A stretch of DNA of 64,000 nucleotides from JAPOXR01 sp965214695 (GCA_965214695.1 OZ243967.1:1860001-1924000), one strand, 5' to 3'. Counted from the stretch's first letter, positions 1 to 8,370 are shown. The notes: a model not told the origin generated them from the letters alone. A program made the numbers and translations.

Positions 1-81
1 TGCCCTATGGTCGCCACGGCAAGACTGGAAGCCTCGCGGGCGGCCATCAACGGGAGGCCGATACTGCATGACGATTGTTGA
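1..81 (+). CDS. possible 3' end of an upstream gene (partial)
   Basis: From base 1 a frame stays open to a TGA at 79-81 and encodes about 26 residues, overlapping the start of the next gene by 14 bases. Such an overlap would fit the tail of an upstream gene in the same operon. The piece is too short to recognise a family and could be chance. Confidence 0.2.
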   Translation, partial: CPMVATARLEASRAAINGRPILHDDC

Positions 82-1144
82 TGTCGAGATCCATGGCGGC
101 GGCATCTTCGGGCTGGCCATCGCCTGGTCATGCCGCCGACTCGGTGCAAAAGTCAGGATCGTCGAGACCCGCCGCATCGGCGCCGGGGCGAGCGGTGGAC
201 CGGTTGGGGCCCTTGCACCGCATGCACCCGATGGCTGGAATTCCAGGAAGCAGTTCCAGCTGGAGAGCCTGCTGATGGCAGAAGCCTGGTGGGGTGAAGC
301 CCGGCAATCGAGCGGAATTGATCCCGGCTATTCCAGGGCCGGCCGGCTGCAACCGATCCCCGATCGCCCCGGCAGGACCTCCCTGGAAGAGGAGCGGGCA
401 CGGCAGGCCGAAAGGAACTGGCAGGGACAGGCAGCCTGGTCGGTCGAACCGGCTTCAGGCAATTGGGCACCGTCATCACCTTCTGGCCTCATGGTCCGCG
501 ATACGCTGTCGGCGAGACTCCACCCGCTCCAGGCGCTGCGCTGCCTGGCAGCGGCATTGCGAAAGTCCGGCTGCGAGATCATCGAAGGGGAGATCGGGGG
601 AAAGGGCAGCGGCGCCAGGGTCTGGGCCACCGGCATTGACGGCCTTCGTCATCTCGACCGGCAATTCGGGCGCCAGATCGGAACCGCCGAGAAGGGCCAG
701 GCGATGCTCATCGGCCATGATGGTCGCAACCTGCCGCAGATTTTCGGCAATGGCGTGCACGTGGTCCCGCATTTCGATGGCACCACCGCAATCGGATCAA
801 CCTCGGAGCGCGAATTCGACGAGCCGGTCCGGGTGGATGCAAAACTCGACGAGTTGCACCGGCGGGCCACCCGCCTGGTTCCGGCCATCGCCGGGGCGCC
901 GATCATCGCCCGATGGGCAGGAATTCGGCCCCGCGTTGTCACCCGTGCGCCCCTGCTCGGACCCCTCCCCGGAAAGAAAGGGAACTTCATTGCCAATGGG
1001 GGCTTCAAGATCGGCCTCGGCATCGCCCCGAAGGTTGGCTCGGCCATGGCCAGTCTGATCCTCGATGGCCAGGACACCATTCCGCCCGAATTCCGCCTCG
1101 AGCCCCTCCTCGACCGAACAGCAAAACCAATCCCCGACCAGTGA
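68..1144 (+). CDS. FAD-dependent oxidoreductase, DAO family
   Basis: Predicted flavoprotein of 358 residues in the D-amino acid oxidase/glycine oxidase superfamily, which oxidises amines or amino acids with FAD. The N-terminus carries the dinucleotide-binding motif GGGIFG (residues 10-15), followed by an acidic residue at the end of the second strand. Near the C-terminus the segment NGGFKIGLGIAPKV matches the conserved flavin-contacting loop of this superfamily. A purine-rich GGGAGG at 51-56 lies 11 bases before the ATG. It is convergent with the Fic gene. Similar short DAO proteins are annotated as ThiO- or MnmC-like, but no cofactor-pathway or tRNA-modification partner is visible, so the substrate is unknown. 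Confidence 0.8.
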   Translation: MTIVDVEIHGGGIFGLAIAWSCRRLGAKVRIVETRRIGAGASGGPVGALAPHAPDGWNSRKQFQLESLLMAEAWWGEARQSSGIDPGYSRAGRLQPIPDRPGRTSLEEERARQAERNWQGQAAWSVEPASGNWAPSSPSGLMVRDTLSARLHPLQALRCLAAALRKSGCEIIEGEIGGKGSGARVWATGIDGLRHLDRQFGRQIGTAEKGQAMLIGHDGRNLPQIFGNGVHVVPHFDGTTAIGSTSEREFDEPVRVDAKLDELHRRATRLVPAIAGAPIIARWAGIRPRVVTRAPLLGPLPGKKGNFIANGGFKIGLGIAPKVGSAMASLILDGQDTIPPEFRLEPLLDRTAKPIPDQ

Positions 1145-1217
1145 CGACACAGCCCCCACAACCATGACCAACCGAGCCGGCCAGCCATTGTCGCCGGCAA
1201 TAATCGGCCCTCTGCCC

Positions 1218-2621
1218 CTACCTGTCCCAACTGGCCGTCCAGGCGGCAAACTCGGAGGGTGTGGCGCGATAGCGGGAGAAATTGCCCTCGTGCACGCTCA
1301 GCAATTCCCGCTCGACGATTTCGCGAAAGCGCTCGCGTTCCGCAGCTTCGACATTACCTGCCGACCATGCGCCGATGTGTGTGGCTGCTTCCCTTTTGTC
1401 CATGCCCCGGCGAATGACATGACCGACGAGGTCTCGCATCGCCGCCCGGTGCGCCAACCTGAAAGGGTCGGGCTCGCCGAGCGACATGCGTATCGCGGCA
1501 TATCGCGCTGCCGAACGCCCGTAGGCCCAGATGAAAAGATCGCGCAGCAATTCAATGCGCTCGAGCTCATATATGCCCAGAATCGCATTGGTATACAGAT
1601 CCCGCGGCACGTCCTCGAAGGAGAGCGGCGACAAATTCGCACTGATGAGCGGGATATTCGCTGCAAGCCTCGAAACCCGCTTGTTCACGTCGTCGAAGGG
1701 TTGCAGATACGGAAGTTGCACCATCGAAAAAAAGGCCTGCTCGAACGGATCCTCGATCAGGGATGCTTTTGCTAGGACCTTGTCGAAACACTCCTCGATG
1801 ATTTTCGGCACCGCCAGCGGGCAAAAGACCGAACCCTGTATACCCACAACAACTCGCCGGAGTCTTCCCGGTGCCCCGGTGTCGGCAAGAAGTCCGTCGG
1901 CCAGCGCCGCGTGCAGATTCAGAATGGTATGGCGATTGAAGCCGATGCTCTGGGCACCGTCCACCAGGAATTCGATTGCGTCCTTGTGGTTCAGGATCAT
2001 CTGAGCTTCCATTCGGCTTTTGCCTTCAGCCACCTCGCCGTCCTTGATCAGGCGCGCGGCGTCCAGTAGCGAATAGGTGTTTCCTTCCAGACGGCTCGAA
2101 TTCCAGGACAAATCGATCAATAGCCTGTTCAACGCCTGCTTGGCGTAGGTGCCGGCAGGTTGCCCGATTCCATCTGTCATGCCGACCTCATGCAGCATCG
2201 TCCGCTCCGGACCGGAAAGATAGAAACTGTCATTGGGGCGATAGCGGTCGAGAAAGTTCCGGTTGTAGCCGACCGGTTTGCGTGCCTGCACCGGCTGCCT
2301 GACATGGTCCTGGATTTCCTCACCGACCCCGGTTAGCGGGATCTCCTGGGCAAGCCGCACTCTGGCTCCGGGAGCTGCGGCGGAGACGGGTCCGGGTGAC
2401 AACGGTGCCGTTTCCGGCAGGAAGTACCGGACCCAACGACCGGACCCAATCCGTGTCAGGCGCCGATCTTCCACCATGGCCTTCAAGCGATACTGCACCG
2501 TTCGAAGCGGGGTGGCGGCGTGCAAGGCACCCGCAATCCGTGTTGCTGTCACGCCCCCTGGATTCTGCCGCACCGCCTCCTCGATTTCCCGGAGCTTCCC
2601 TTCGTGAATTCGCCTTGCCAA
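1218..2621 (-). CDS. Fic-domain protein with N-terminal winged helix, active-site His replaced
   Basis: A 467-residue protein. Residues 5-70 look like a winged helix-turn-helix domain, and residues 160-400 are a Fic fold. Fic enzymes usually transfer AMP to a hydroxyl side chain using the motif HxFxDGNGRxxR. Here the matching segment is QPFDDVNKRVSR (307-318), so the histidine is Gln and the glycines of the anion-binding loop are lost. The autoinhibitory motif [S/T]xxxE[G/N] is kept as SSRLEG (175-180), placing it in the class with an N-terminal inhibitory helix. The start is TTG, with AAGGAGA five bases upstream. It is probably not a normal AMPylator and may act mainly as a DNA-binding regulator or carry a different activity. 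Confidence 0.85.
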   Translation of the reverse strand: MARRIHEGKLREIEEAVRQNPGGVTATRIAGALHAATPLRTVQYRLKAMVEDRRLTRIGSGRWVRYFLPETAPLSPGPVSAAAPGARVRLAQEIPLTGVGEEIQDHVRQPVQARKPVGYNRNFLDRYRPNDSFYLSGPERTMLHEVGMTDGIGQPAGTYAKQALNRLLIDLSWNSSRLEGNTYSLLDAARLIKDGEVAEGKSRMEAQMILNHKDAIEFLVDGAQSIGFNRHTILNLHAALADGLLADTGAPGRLRRVVVGIQGSVFCPLAVPKIIEECFDKVLAKASLIEDPFEQAFFSMVQLPYLQPFDDVNKRVSRLAANIPLISANLSPLSFEDVPRDLYTNAILGIYELERIELLRDLFIWAYGRSAARYAAIRMSLGEPDPFRLAHRAAMRDLVGHVIRRGMDKREAATHIGAWSAGNVEAAERERFREIVERELLSVHEGNFSRYRATPSEFAAWTASWDR

Positions 2622-2650
2622 ATCGTCTCCTTTGATTGCGTATTAAGGCC

Positions 2651-2720
2651 CTATGCGCAATTATTCAGCTCTATGCGCAATGTATTAGATGTAGGCGCAA
2701 TTCTCAATCCTGTGCGCAAA
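2651..2720. repeat. four direct repeats at exact 20-bp spacing upstream of fic
   Basis: The sequence TATGCGCAA(T) occurs at 2652 and 2672, with weaker copies around GGCGCAAT at 2694 and TGTGCGCAAA at 2711. All start every 20 bases, or two helical turns. A partial reverse copy (ATTGCGTA) lies at 2635-2642, directly before the fic ribosome binding site. This is the usual form of a cooperative regulator site, and autoregulation by the winged-helix Fic protein is possible. Confidence 0.6.
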
Positions 2721-2745
2721 CTTGCACCCCGCAACGAGGATCGGG

Positions 2746-2769
2746 GAATACCAAACCTCTGGGGTATTC
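2746..2769. promoter_or_regulatory. inverted repeat GAATACC-N10-GGTATTC
   Basis: A perfect 7-bp inverted repeat with a 10-base spacer sits between the divergent fic and nucleosidase-like genes, about 115 bases before the latter. It could be an operator or a hairpin. No T-tract follows. Confidence 0.3.
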
Positions 2770-2884
2770 TGGCACGACGGATCCGGGGCTGGCGGATGAT
2801 CCGTCCATGGCCTATCGTCTCGACTTGGCCGGTCAGCAGGGGCGGCCATCCTGACAACAATCGTGGCAAATCGAGGAGCATGCC

Positions 2885-3835
2885 TTGACCCTTACGACAT
2901 TTTCATCGGGTGCGGCCCGAACCATGCTCGCCAGTCTGTCGGCAACCCTGCTGCTGGCGGCGAGTTCACCGGAGCCTGCACATGCGCAGGATCTTTTGGA
3001 CGGAACACCGCGCATTGCCGTGGTCTCTGCCTTTGCTCCCGAGTTGGAGATTCTCAAGGCGGAGCTGCAGGACCAGTCGGAGTATTCGGCGAGCGGCGTG
3101 GATTTCTCGACCGGTGTGCTGGAAGGCCGCAAGGTGGTGTTGTTCCTGAGCGGAATCAGTGTCGTCAACGCGGCGATGACGGCGCAGTTGGCGGTGGACC
3201 GGTTTGCCATCGAGGGGATCATGTTCTCCGGCATTGCCGGCGGCGTCGATCCATCACTGGGCATCGGCGATGTGGTGATCGCCGAGCGCTGGGGGCAATA
3301 TTTGGAAATGCTGTTCGCCCGCGAGGTCGATGGCAGTTGGGCGACGGTGCCATTCTTCGAATACCCCTATGGGAATTTCGGCATGATGTTCCCGCGTCCG
3401 GTCACGGTGGCCGGGACCGATGGGCCCGAAACCCGCTTCTGGTTCCCGGCGGACGAGGCGCTGCTGGCGGCAGCACGGCGTGCGACAGAAGAGACCACAC
3501 TGACGCAATGCACATCTGAGGGGCGCTGCCTCGATCGGATGCCACATATCGCCGTCGGCGGCTCCGGGGTCTCCGGCGGGGTCTTCGTTGACAATGCGGC
3601 ATTCCGTGAATGGGTTTTCGAGACCTTCGGGGCCCGGGTCCTCGACATGGAAAGCGCGGCCATGGCTCATGTCGCCTATGCCAATGACGTGCCCTTCATT
3701 GCAGTGCGCAGTCTCGCCGACCTCGCCGGCGGCGGACCGGGCGAGAACCGGATGGAGACCTTCCTCGAGCTTGCCGCCGGCAACGCGGCAGCTGTGGTCA
3801 AGGCAATGCTGCGAGCGCTACCTGACCAGGACTGA
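2885..3835 (+). CDS. exported MTA/SAH nucleosidase-like (phosphorylase family 1) protein
   Basis: A 316-residue protein of the purine nucleoside phosphorylase/MTA-SAH nucleosidase superfamily. Residues 1-35 form a signal peptide ending in a likely AHA cleavage site, so it should be periplasmic, which is unusual for a family that is mostly cytoplasmic. The superfamily's base-pocket sequence is seen as LDMESAA (about residue 256), with SGIAGG near residue 117. An insertion with two cysteines (TQCTSEGRCLD, about 211-221) may form a disulfide, consistent with export. The start is a TTG six bases after AGGAG. No transporter or S-adenosylmethionine gene lies nearby, so substrate and role are unknown. 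Confidence 0.75.
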   Translation: MTLTTFSSGAARTMLASLSATLLLAASSPEPAHAQDLLDGTPRIAVVSAFAPELEILKAELQDQSEYSASGVDFSTGVLEGRKVVLFLSGISVVNAAMTAQLAVDRFAIEGIMFSGIAGGVDPSLGIGDVVIAERWGQYLEMLFAREVDGSWATVPFFEYPYGNFGMMFPRPVTVAGTDGPETRFWFPADEALLAAARRATEETTLTQCTSEGRCLDRMPHIAVGGSGVSGGVFVDNAAFREWVFETFGARVLDMESAAMAHVAYANDVPFIAVRSLADLAGGGPGENRMETFLELAAGNAAAVVKAMLRALPDQD

Positions 3836-4072
3836 AGGCGCATGGTCGCCCATCTGCGCAATGCCGGCTCCTTCCGAGCTACCGACAATTCCCCGCATCG
3901 GGATCTCCCGAGCCTGGCGCCGACGTTTTTCTGCCACCCGCGGCCATCGGCTGGCCGCGCGCCCGCTGCATTTGCGGCCGGCGTTCCGCTCGATGTCAGC
4001 AAGGGCGGCAACCTGCCTTGCTCGCTGCTCCACGAATTTGTAGCGAGACCTGTTTCCGGGTCCCTGCAACCG

Positions 4073-5158
4073 TCAGGAACTCCAGGTCAACCTGGTCTTG
4101 AGCCCATTCAGATGTGTCCAGGGAAGAGCCCCCTGGTGCTGGAGCATTCCGACGACAATGCCGGGGGCGATTCCCTGTTCCTCGGCAAATGTCCTGACGA
4201 CATGCGCGCTGCGTGGTGATGTGGCAACAAACTGTTGCCACTCCCGCCGGGGAATCAACATGTTTGATGCCCAGTCATTGGCCTCCGACTCGAACCCGGC
4301 GTCCCGTCCGTTGTTCTCGTCGACAAAAATGCCCTTCTTGCTGTGCAGCAGGATATGCGCGGCTTCATGGAAGAAGCTGAACCACAGATGATCATCGGTC
4401 TTGTGTCGGGCGGTCAGTTGGATGACAGCTTTCCCGGGAGACAGCCACCGGGCCGCACCGCTGAGTGCCGTGTCTGGCAGGGGCTGCACCAACGCCAGCG
4501 CAACGCCTGCCTCGTTGCACAGCCTCGCAGCCTGTTCCAGGGCCTCGACGACCTCCACGCGTGTCAGGCCGCGGATAATCCGAACCGCCTGCCGGAACCG
4601 CTTCTCGCTGTACTCCGCACACGCCTGATGTTCGGCCTCGATCTCGCCGATTCGAAGCCAGGTAGCCAGTGCGGCATCGCTGCTCCCGAAGCTCCGGGAG
4701 TGGCGATATGCGACATTGGCGTGGCCGTAGCGGGCCGTCCAGGCATCGACTGACCCGACACGGAAGAATGCAAGCAATTTCGACACGGTGTCGACATCGG
4801 ATTCGGGGCGATCAAAGCAGCTTCGCCTCACCAGTTCCCCGACCGGGAAGGCCTTGACCCATTCTGCCGCAGCCGCGGCTTCACAGGCTTCGGCCTCCCT
4901 TGCTCGATGAAGCCGATAATTGGACTCGATCCCGAGCCAGATACTGGCATCGATACCAAGCACCTTTTCGAATTGCAGTGCGGTTCCCGGTTCGAGCGGA
5001 GCCTTGCCCGAAATGATCTCGCTGATCAGCTTTGGGGATCGACCACACCTGCGCGCAAATTCAGCCTGCGAAATCCCCCCAACCTCCAAGTGTTCCTCAA
5101 GGATCCATCCGGGCGGAACTGCATAATCCGGGCTGTACCGGTTGGTCGCTGTCGCCAT
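4073..5158 (-). CDS. higA: HigA-type antitoxin fused to ImmA/IrrE metallopeptidase domain
   Basis: The 361-residue product has an XRE-type helix-turn-helix at about residues 25-75, preceded by the HigA-like entry PPGWILEEHLEVGGISQAEF. A C-terminal ImmA/IrrE zinc peptidase domain carries HEAAH (264-268) and the downstream FESEAND segment that supplies the third zinc ligand. It should bind the toxin encoded just upstream and repress the shared operon. The peptidase half could make antitoxin stability responsive to a signal. The ATG at 5158 is preceded by AGGGAG. The frame stays open further upstream but then runs into the toxin gene in a different frame, so the longer reading is rejected. Confidence 0.85.
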   Translation of the reverse strand: MATATNRYSPDYAVPPGWILEEHLEVGGISQAEFARRCGRSPKLISEIISGKAPLEPGTALQFEKVLGIDASIWLGIESNYRLHRAREAEACEAAAAAEWVKAFPVGELVRRSCFDRPESDVDTVSKLLAFFRVGSVDAWTARYGHANVAYRHSRSFGSSDAALATWLRIGEIEAEHQACAEYSEKRFRQAVRIIRGLTRVEVVEALEQAARLCNEAGVALALVQPLPDTALSGAARWLSPGKAVIQLTARHKTDDHLWFSFFHEAAHILLHSKKGIFVDENNGRDAGFESEANDWASNMLIPRREWQQFVATSPRSAHVVRTFAEEQGIAPGIVVGMLQHQGALPWTHLNGLKTRLTWSS

Positions 5159-5172
5159 CTGTCTCTCCCTTG

Positions 5173-5508
5173 TCAGTGATAGTCGGCCACATCGAGAATC
5201 ATGATCGCTTTCACCCGCTCCATGTCTAGTCCGCCATCGTCCGCACGCGGGGCCGGCTCGTGACTGACCTTGAACACCAGCCGCCAAGGTTGAACGAGAT
5301 CCACGGCAAGCTGCCCGTCCCGATCTCCCCTGAGCTGATGCAGCCTGTCAGGCCGCGTGTTTGGGACCATCGACAGATTGTTTGCCGCCCGAAGCACCGC
5401 CATCCGTTTCATGATGACTTTTGCCATCCTTGCGCCATAGGTCTTCTGCAGGGCACTTGCCGAGTTTAGAGCCACTTCAAGCTTGCGGGTCCGGAAGACG
5501 ATATCCAT
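5173..5508 (-). CDS. higB: HigB/RelE-type toxin
   Basis: A 111-residue basic protein with the short RelE/ParE fold typical of HigB, including a DLVQPWRLVFKV core strand and an IMILDVADYH C-terminus. HigB toxins cleave translated mRNA on the ribosome. The toxin gene comes first and ends 14 bases before the antitoxin gene, which is the characteristic higBA order. The ATG at 5508 was chosen. A TTG three codons upstream (5517) is possible, and neither has a strong ribosome binding site. A palindrome just upstream is the likely autoregulatory operator. Confidence 0.8.
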   Translation of the reverse strand: MDIVFRTRKLEVALNSASALQKTYGARMAKVIMKRMAVLRAANNLSMVPNTRPDRLHQLRGDRDGQLAVDLVQPWRLVFKVSHEPAPRADDGGLDMERVKAIMILDVADYH

Positions 5509-5524
5509 ACAGGTCAACCATAAT

Positions 5525-5543
5525 CGTTACTCATTAGGTAACG
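5525..5543. promoter_or_regulatory. palindromic operator of the higBA operon
   Basis: CGTTAC-TCATTAG-GTAACG is a perfect 6-bp inverted repeat with a 7-base spacer, extended outward by TAAn/nTTA on both sides. It lies 17 bases upstream of the toxin start, where HigA-type antitoxins bind to repress their own promoter. Confidence 0.6.
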
Positions 5544-5816
5544 TTTAATTCTCTCCTATCAAGCGAAGTGTGAGCTCCACGTGTGGACTCCACTCGCTAT
5601 CCGATGCCCCCGCAACCGCCACCGGCCGTCAGCCGAGGATGGTCGGACATCATTGCCGCGCTCGACGCGTTGTTGGAATTGACCCGTGGCTACCATGTGG
5701 TGGCCATGGCCAATTCCGGGTTGGCGGTTGGCGGGGCCGGATTTCCTTCGAGGAGTTTGTGGGGTAAACCACTCGTCGCCAAACGGCGGGATTTCGAATT
5801 CATGACTGGAGTTGCC

Positions 5817-6734
5817 ATGACCGGACGTACATCACATCACGGTATCTATGCCGCCGTCGCCACGCCCCTGGGCCGGGATTTCCTCCCCGACCTGCCTCGT
5901 TTCATGGATCATTGCCAGTGGCTGCTGGCAAATGGATGCGACGGGTTGACACCGCTGGGAACGACTGGCGAAGCGAATTCGATCGGCCTGGAGGCCCGGC
6001 TGTCCTTCATCGAGCGGATCGGCAGCAGCGATCTTCCGAAATCCCGGCTGATTGTGGGAACCGGCTCGACCTCGATTGCCGATACTGTCCGACTGTCTCG
6101 GGCCGTCATCGATGCCGGAATCGACAGCCTGCTGATGCTGCCGCCATTCTTCTACAAATCTCCGACGGAGGACGGGTTATTCAGCCATTTTGCCGCTGTG
6201 GCCGAGCAACTGTCGGATCGCCAGCCGCGCATATTCCTCTATCACTTTCCGCAGATGTCGGCAGTTCCGATTACCATCCCGCTGATCAGGAGATTGCGGG
6301 AGGCCTTTCCGGGCCTCTTCGTCGGCGTCAAGGACAGCACCGGCGATTTCGACAGCACCTCTGCCTTCATCCGGGAGATACCGGGCTTCGAGACCTTTGC
6401 CGGTACCGAGGAGCTGGCGGCGCCAACGCTTGAAGCCGGGGGGAGTGGCTGCATTTCGGCAACGGTCAATGTCGTGGCCCCGCTCGTGGCCCGGCGAGTC
6501 GCCGAGACCGATGACGGGCGGGCGGCGGAGCTGGATCGCGCCATCTCCGGATCCCGGGCGGCCATCTCGGCCCTGCACAATGTCAGCGGCACCAAGGCGG
6601 CACTGTCGGTGTTCCGCAATGATCCGGAATGGCGCCGGTGTGCGCCTCCCAATGTCACCCTCGACGAGGCAACGGCAGCGGCGCTTGCCGACCAGCTTGA
6701 CCGGCTGGGCGGGCTCAGGGCCTGTTTTGGCTGA
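5817..6734 (+). CDS. dihydrodipicolinate synthase/N-acetylneuraminate lyase family aldolase
   Basis: A 305-residue class I aldolase of the DapA family, which forms or splits C-C bonds with pyruvate through a lysine Schiff base. Visible signatures are the carboxylate-binding GTTGEANS (48-55), the tyrosine in LYHFPQ (Y142) and the Schiff-base lysine in VGVKDSTGD (K172). The YHFPQ segment differs from the YNVPxR of true DHDPS, so it is probably a sugar-acid, N-acetylneuraminate or keto-acid lyase rather than lysine-pathway DapA. ATG 5817 was chosen because GGAG lies five bases before it. The frame is open for 78 more codons upstream, but that part lacks similarity to the family. It is convergent with the nitrate operon. 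Confidence 0.85.
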   Translation: MTGRTSHHGIYAAVATPLGRDFLPDLPRFMDHCQWLLANGCDGLTPLGTTGEANSIGLEARLSFIERIGSSDLPKSRLIVGTGSTSIADTVRLSRAVIDAGIDSLLMLPPFFYKSPTEDGLFSHFAAVAEQLSDRQPRIFLYHFPQMSAVPITIPLIRRLREAFPGLFVGVKDSTGDFDSTSAFIREIPGFETFAGTEELAAPTLEAGGSGCISATVNVVAPLVARRVAETDDGRAAELDRAISGSRAAISALHNVSGTKAALSVFRNDPEWRRCAPPNVTLDEATAAALADQLDRLGGLRACFG

Positions 6735-6817
6735 TCCTGCCCGTGGCCGGCCGGTGCATCATGGGCCGGGGGCTGGCTGATCCTGCCCATGGGCGCCGGA
6801 TCGTGGGCCGGGGGTTG
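6729..6817. repeat. two imperfect 43-bp direct repeats at converging gene ends
   Basis: GGCTGATCCTGCCC(G/A)TGG...GGGCCGGGG occurs at 6729 and again at 6775. The first copy starts in the last codon of the aldolase gene. Both copies are read in the minus strand as the PTPGP/PAPGP tail of the parvulin gene. Confidence 0.6.
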
Positions 6818-7619
6818 GTTGGTCACCCATTTCGATGCCGGTGACCTGCGCCCGGTCAACGAGATCCTGGACGAACTGGCGGCCGGCAGCGACCCATGAT
6901 TCCTGTTCGAGCCGGTCCTCGATGCGGCCGCGGACGGCTTCGAAGGGCAGTATTCGCCCTTCCGAACGCAAATCCAGCCTGACCAGGTGAATTCCGTAGC
7001 GGGTCTCCACCGGCTCGTCGGCGATCTGGCCGGGCGACAGGGTCTTCAGAACCTCCTCGATCTCGGGAGCCAGGTCGCCATCGCAAAGCTGGCCAAGCGA
7101 TCCGCCATTGGCCGCCGACTCGCAGGCGCTGTGCTCGCTTGCCAGTTTACGGAAGCTGGCCTGGTCGCGCCGGATCACCGTCAGCAGCCGCAATGCTGCC
7201 TTCCTCGCCGTGGAGCGGCGGTCCGGGTCCTGCTCCGGTGCCGCCAGCAGGATATGCGATGCCTCGTACAACGCCGGCGACCGGAAGCGTTCGGTATTGG
7301 CCTCGTAGTAATCCCGGACCTGGCCGGCCGAAGGTGGCGATACGGTGATCGCGGTTTCGGTCAGCTGGCGTATCCTGGCCTCGGAGTCGGTCTCCCGCCG
7401 CCCCTTGCCAGTCTGCCTGGGTTCGGCTTGGAGGCTGATCCTGTCGGCCTCCTGCAGCAGCAATTCACGTATCACCAACGACCTGGCCGCCTTGCGCCAG
7501 GCGATGCCCGGCTTGCCCGCCGGTGCAGAATGGTTCTGCGCCTCGGCGGCAATCTCGCTGACCGGAATCGGTGTCCCGTTGACAGAGACCTCCGGCAGAA
7601 GCGGCTTGGGCTTGCGCAT
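6759..7619 (-). CDS. parvulin-type peptidylprolyl isomerase of the nar operon
   Basis: A 286-residue protein. An N-terminal SurA/NifM-like helical part is followed by a PpiC/parvulin domain (about residues 120-230) with ASHILLA, NGGSLGQLCDGDLAPEIE and YGIHLVRLD. Parvulins isomerise prolyl bonds. NifM-like members assist maturation of iron-sulfur or metal enzymes, and genes of this type often end nar operons. No signal peptide is visible, so it probably acts in the cytoplasm on NarGH. It lies 31 bases after narI. The last ~20 residues (DQPTPGP...DQPAPGP) are repetitive and come from a local DNA duplication. A GTG at 7628 is an alternative start. Confidence 0.8.
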   Translation of the reverse strand: MRKPKPLLPEVSVNGTPIPVSEIAAEAQNHSAPAGKPGIAWRKAARSLVIRELLLQEADRISLQAEPRQTGKGRRETDSEARIRQLTETAITVSPPSAGQVRDYYEANTERFRSPALYEASHILLAAPEQDPDRRSTARKAALRLLTVIRRDQASFRKLASEHSACESAANGGSLGQLCDGDLAPEIEEVLKTLSPGQIADEPVETRYGIHLVRLDLRSEGRILPFEAVRGRIEDRLEQESWVAAGRQFVQDLVDRAQVTGIEMGDQPTPGPRSGAHGQDQPAPGP

Positions 7620-7650
7620 GGCTGGCACCCCGGGTCAGGCGATGCCCGAC

Positions 7651-8370
7651 CTATCCACCCATCCGGGCATCATCGCCGGTCCGGCCGGCCAGCGTGGAAC
7701 GGCGGGACCTGACCACCTGGTAGCCGGGCCGCAGGACGTAGCCGAAAGGCGCCGACAGCATGTGCACCAGCCTGGTGAAGGGAAACAGCAGGAAGATCGT
7801 CAGCCCGAGGAAGATGTGGATCTTGAAGATCAAATGGGCATCGGCGATGTAGCTGGCAGCCTTGAAGTCGAAGGTGAATATCCCCAGCGACCACGCCATG
7901 AAAGCCACCATCTGCCCGCCCTCGAGATGCTGGACCGAGACCAGGATCGTTCCCAGGCCGAGGACCAGCTGGAGGATCAGCAAGACCAGGATGCCGATAT
8001 CGGCAAAGGATGATGTCTTGCGAATCCTCGGATCGGCCAGCCGGCGATGCAGCAGCATCAGCCCCCCGGCCAGCGACATCAGGCCGGCGATGCCGCCAAC
8101 CACGATGGCCAGCACCTGCTTGAAGCCATGGCCGATACCCAGCATGTCGAAGATTTGAATGGGGGTCAGCAGGCCAACCAGGTGACCGAAGAACACCACG
8201 ATCACCCCGACATGGAACAACACCGAGCCGGTGATCAGCTGCTTGCGCCGCAACAGCTGGCTCGAGGATGACTTCCAGGTAAAGGGGTCGCGCTCGTAGC
8301 GGACGATGCTGCCGACCAGCAAGACCGAAAGACAGATATAGGGGTAAATTCCGAACAAGAATTCATGCAT
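7651..8370 (-). CDS. narI: respiratory nitrate reductase gamma subunit, NarI
   Basis: A 239-residue membrane protein with five predicted transmembrane helices. It anchors NarGH to the inner membrane and carries two b-type hemes that take electrons from quinol. Histidines in LFHVGVIVVFFGHLVG, VQHLEGG and DAHLIFKIHIFLG are in the positions of heme ligands. The ATG overlaps the narJ stop as TGATG, with AAGGACG just upstream. The length is normal (about 225-240). Confidence 0.93.
   Translation of the reverse strand: MHEFLFGIYPYICLSVLLVGSIVRYERDPFTWKSSSSQLLRRKQLITGSVLFHVGVIVVFFGHLVGLLTPIQIFDMLGIGHGFKQVLAIVVGGIAGLMSLAGGLMLLHRRLADPRIRKTSSFADIGILVLLILQLVLGLGTILVSVQHLEGGQMVAFMAWSLGIFTFDFKAASYIADAHLIFKIHIFLGLTIFLLFPFTRLVHMLSAPFGYVLRPGYQVVRSRRSTLAGRTGDDARMGG

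Noticed and set aside
2651..2720. CRISPR array
   Set aside because: The repeat unit is only about 10 bases with 10-base spacing, far below CRISPR repeat and spacer sizes.
4073..5287. A longer 404-residue reading of the HigA-type antitoxin
   Set aside because: The first 43 residues overlap the toxin gene in another frame and are basic low-complexity sequence. ATG 5158 has a good AGGGAG site.
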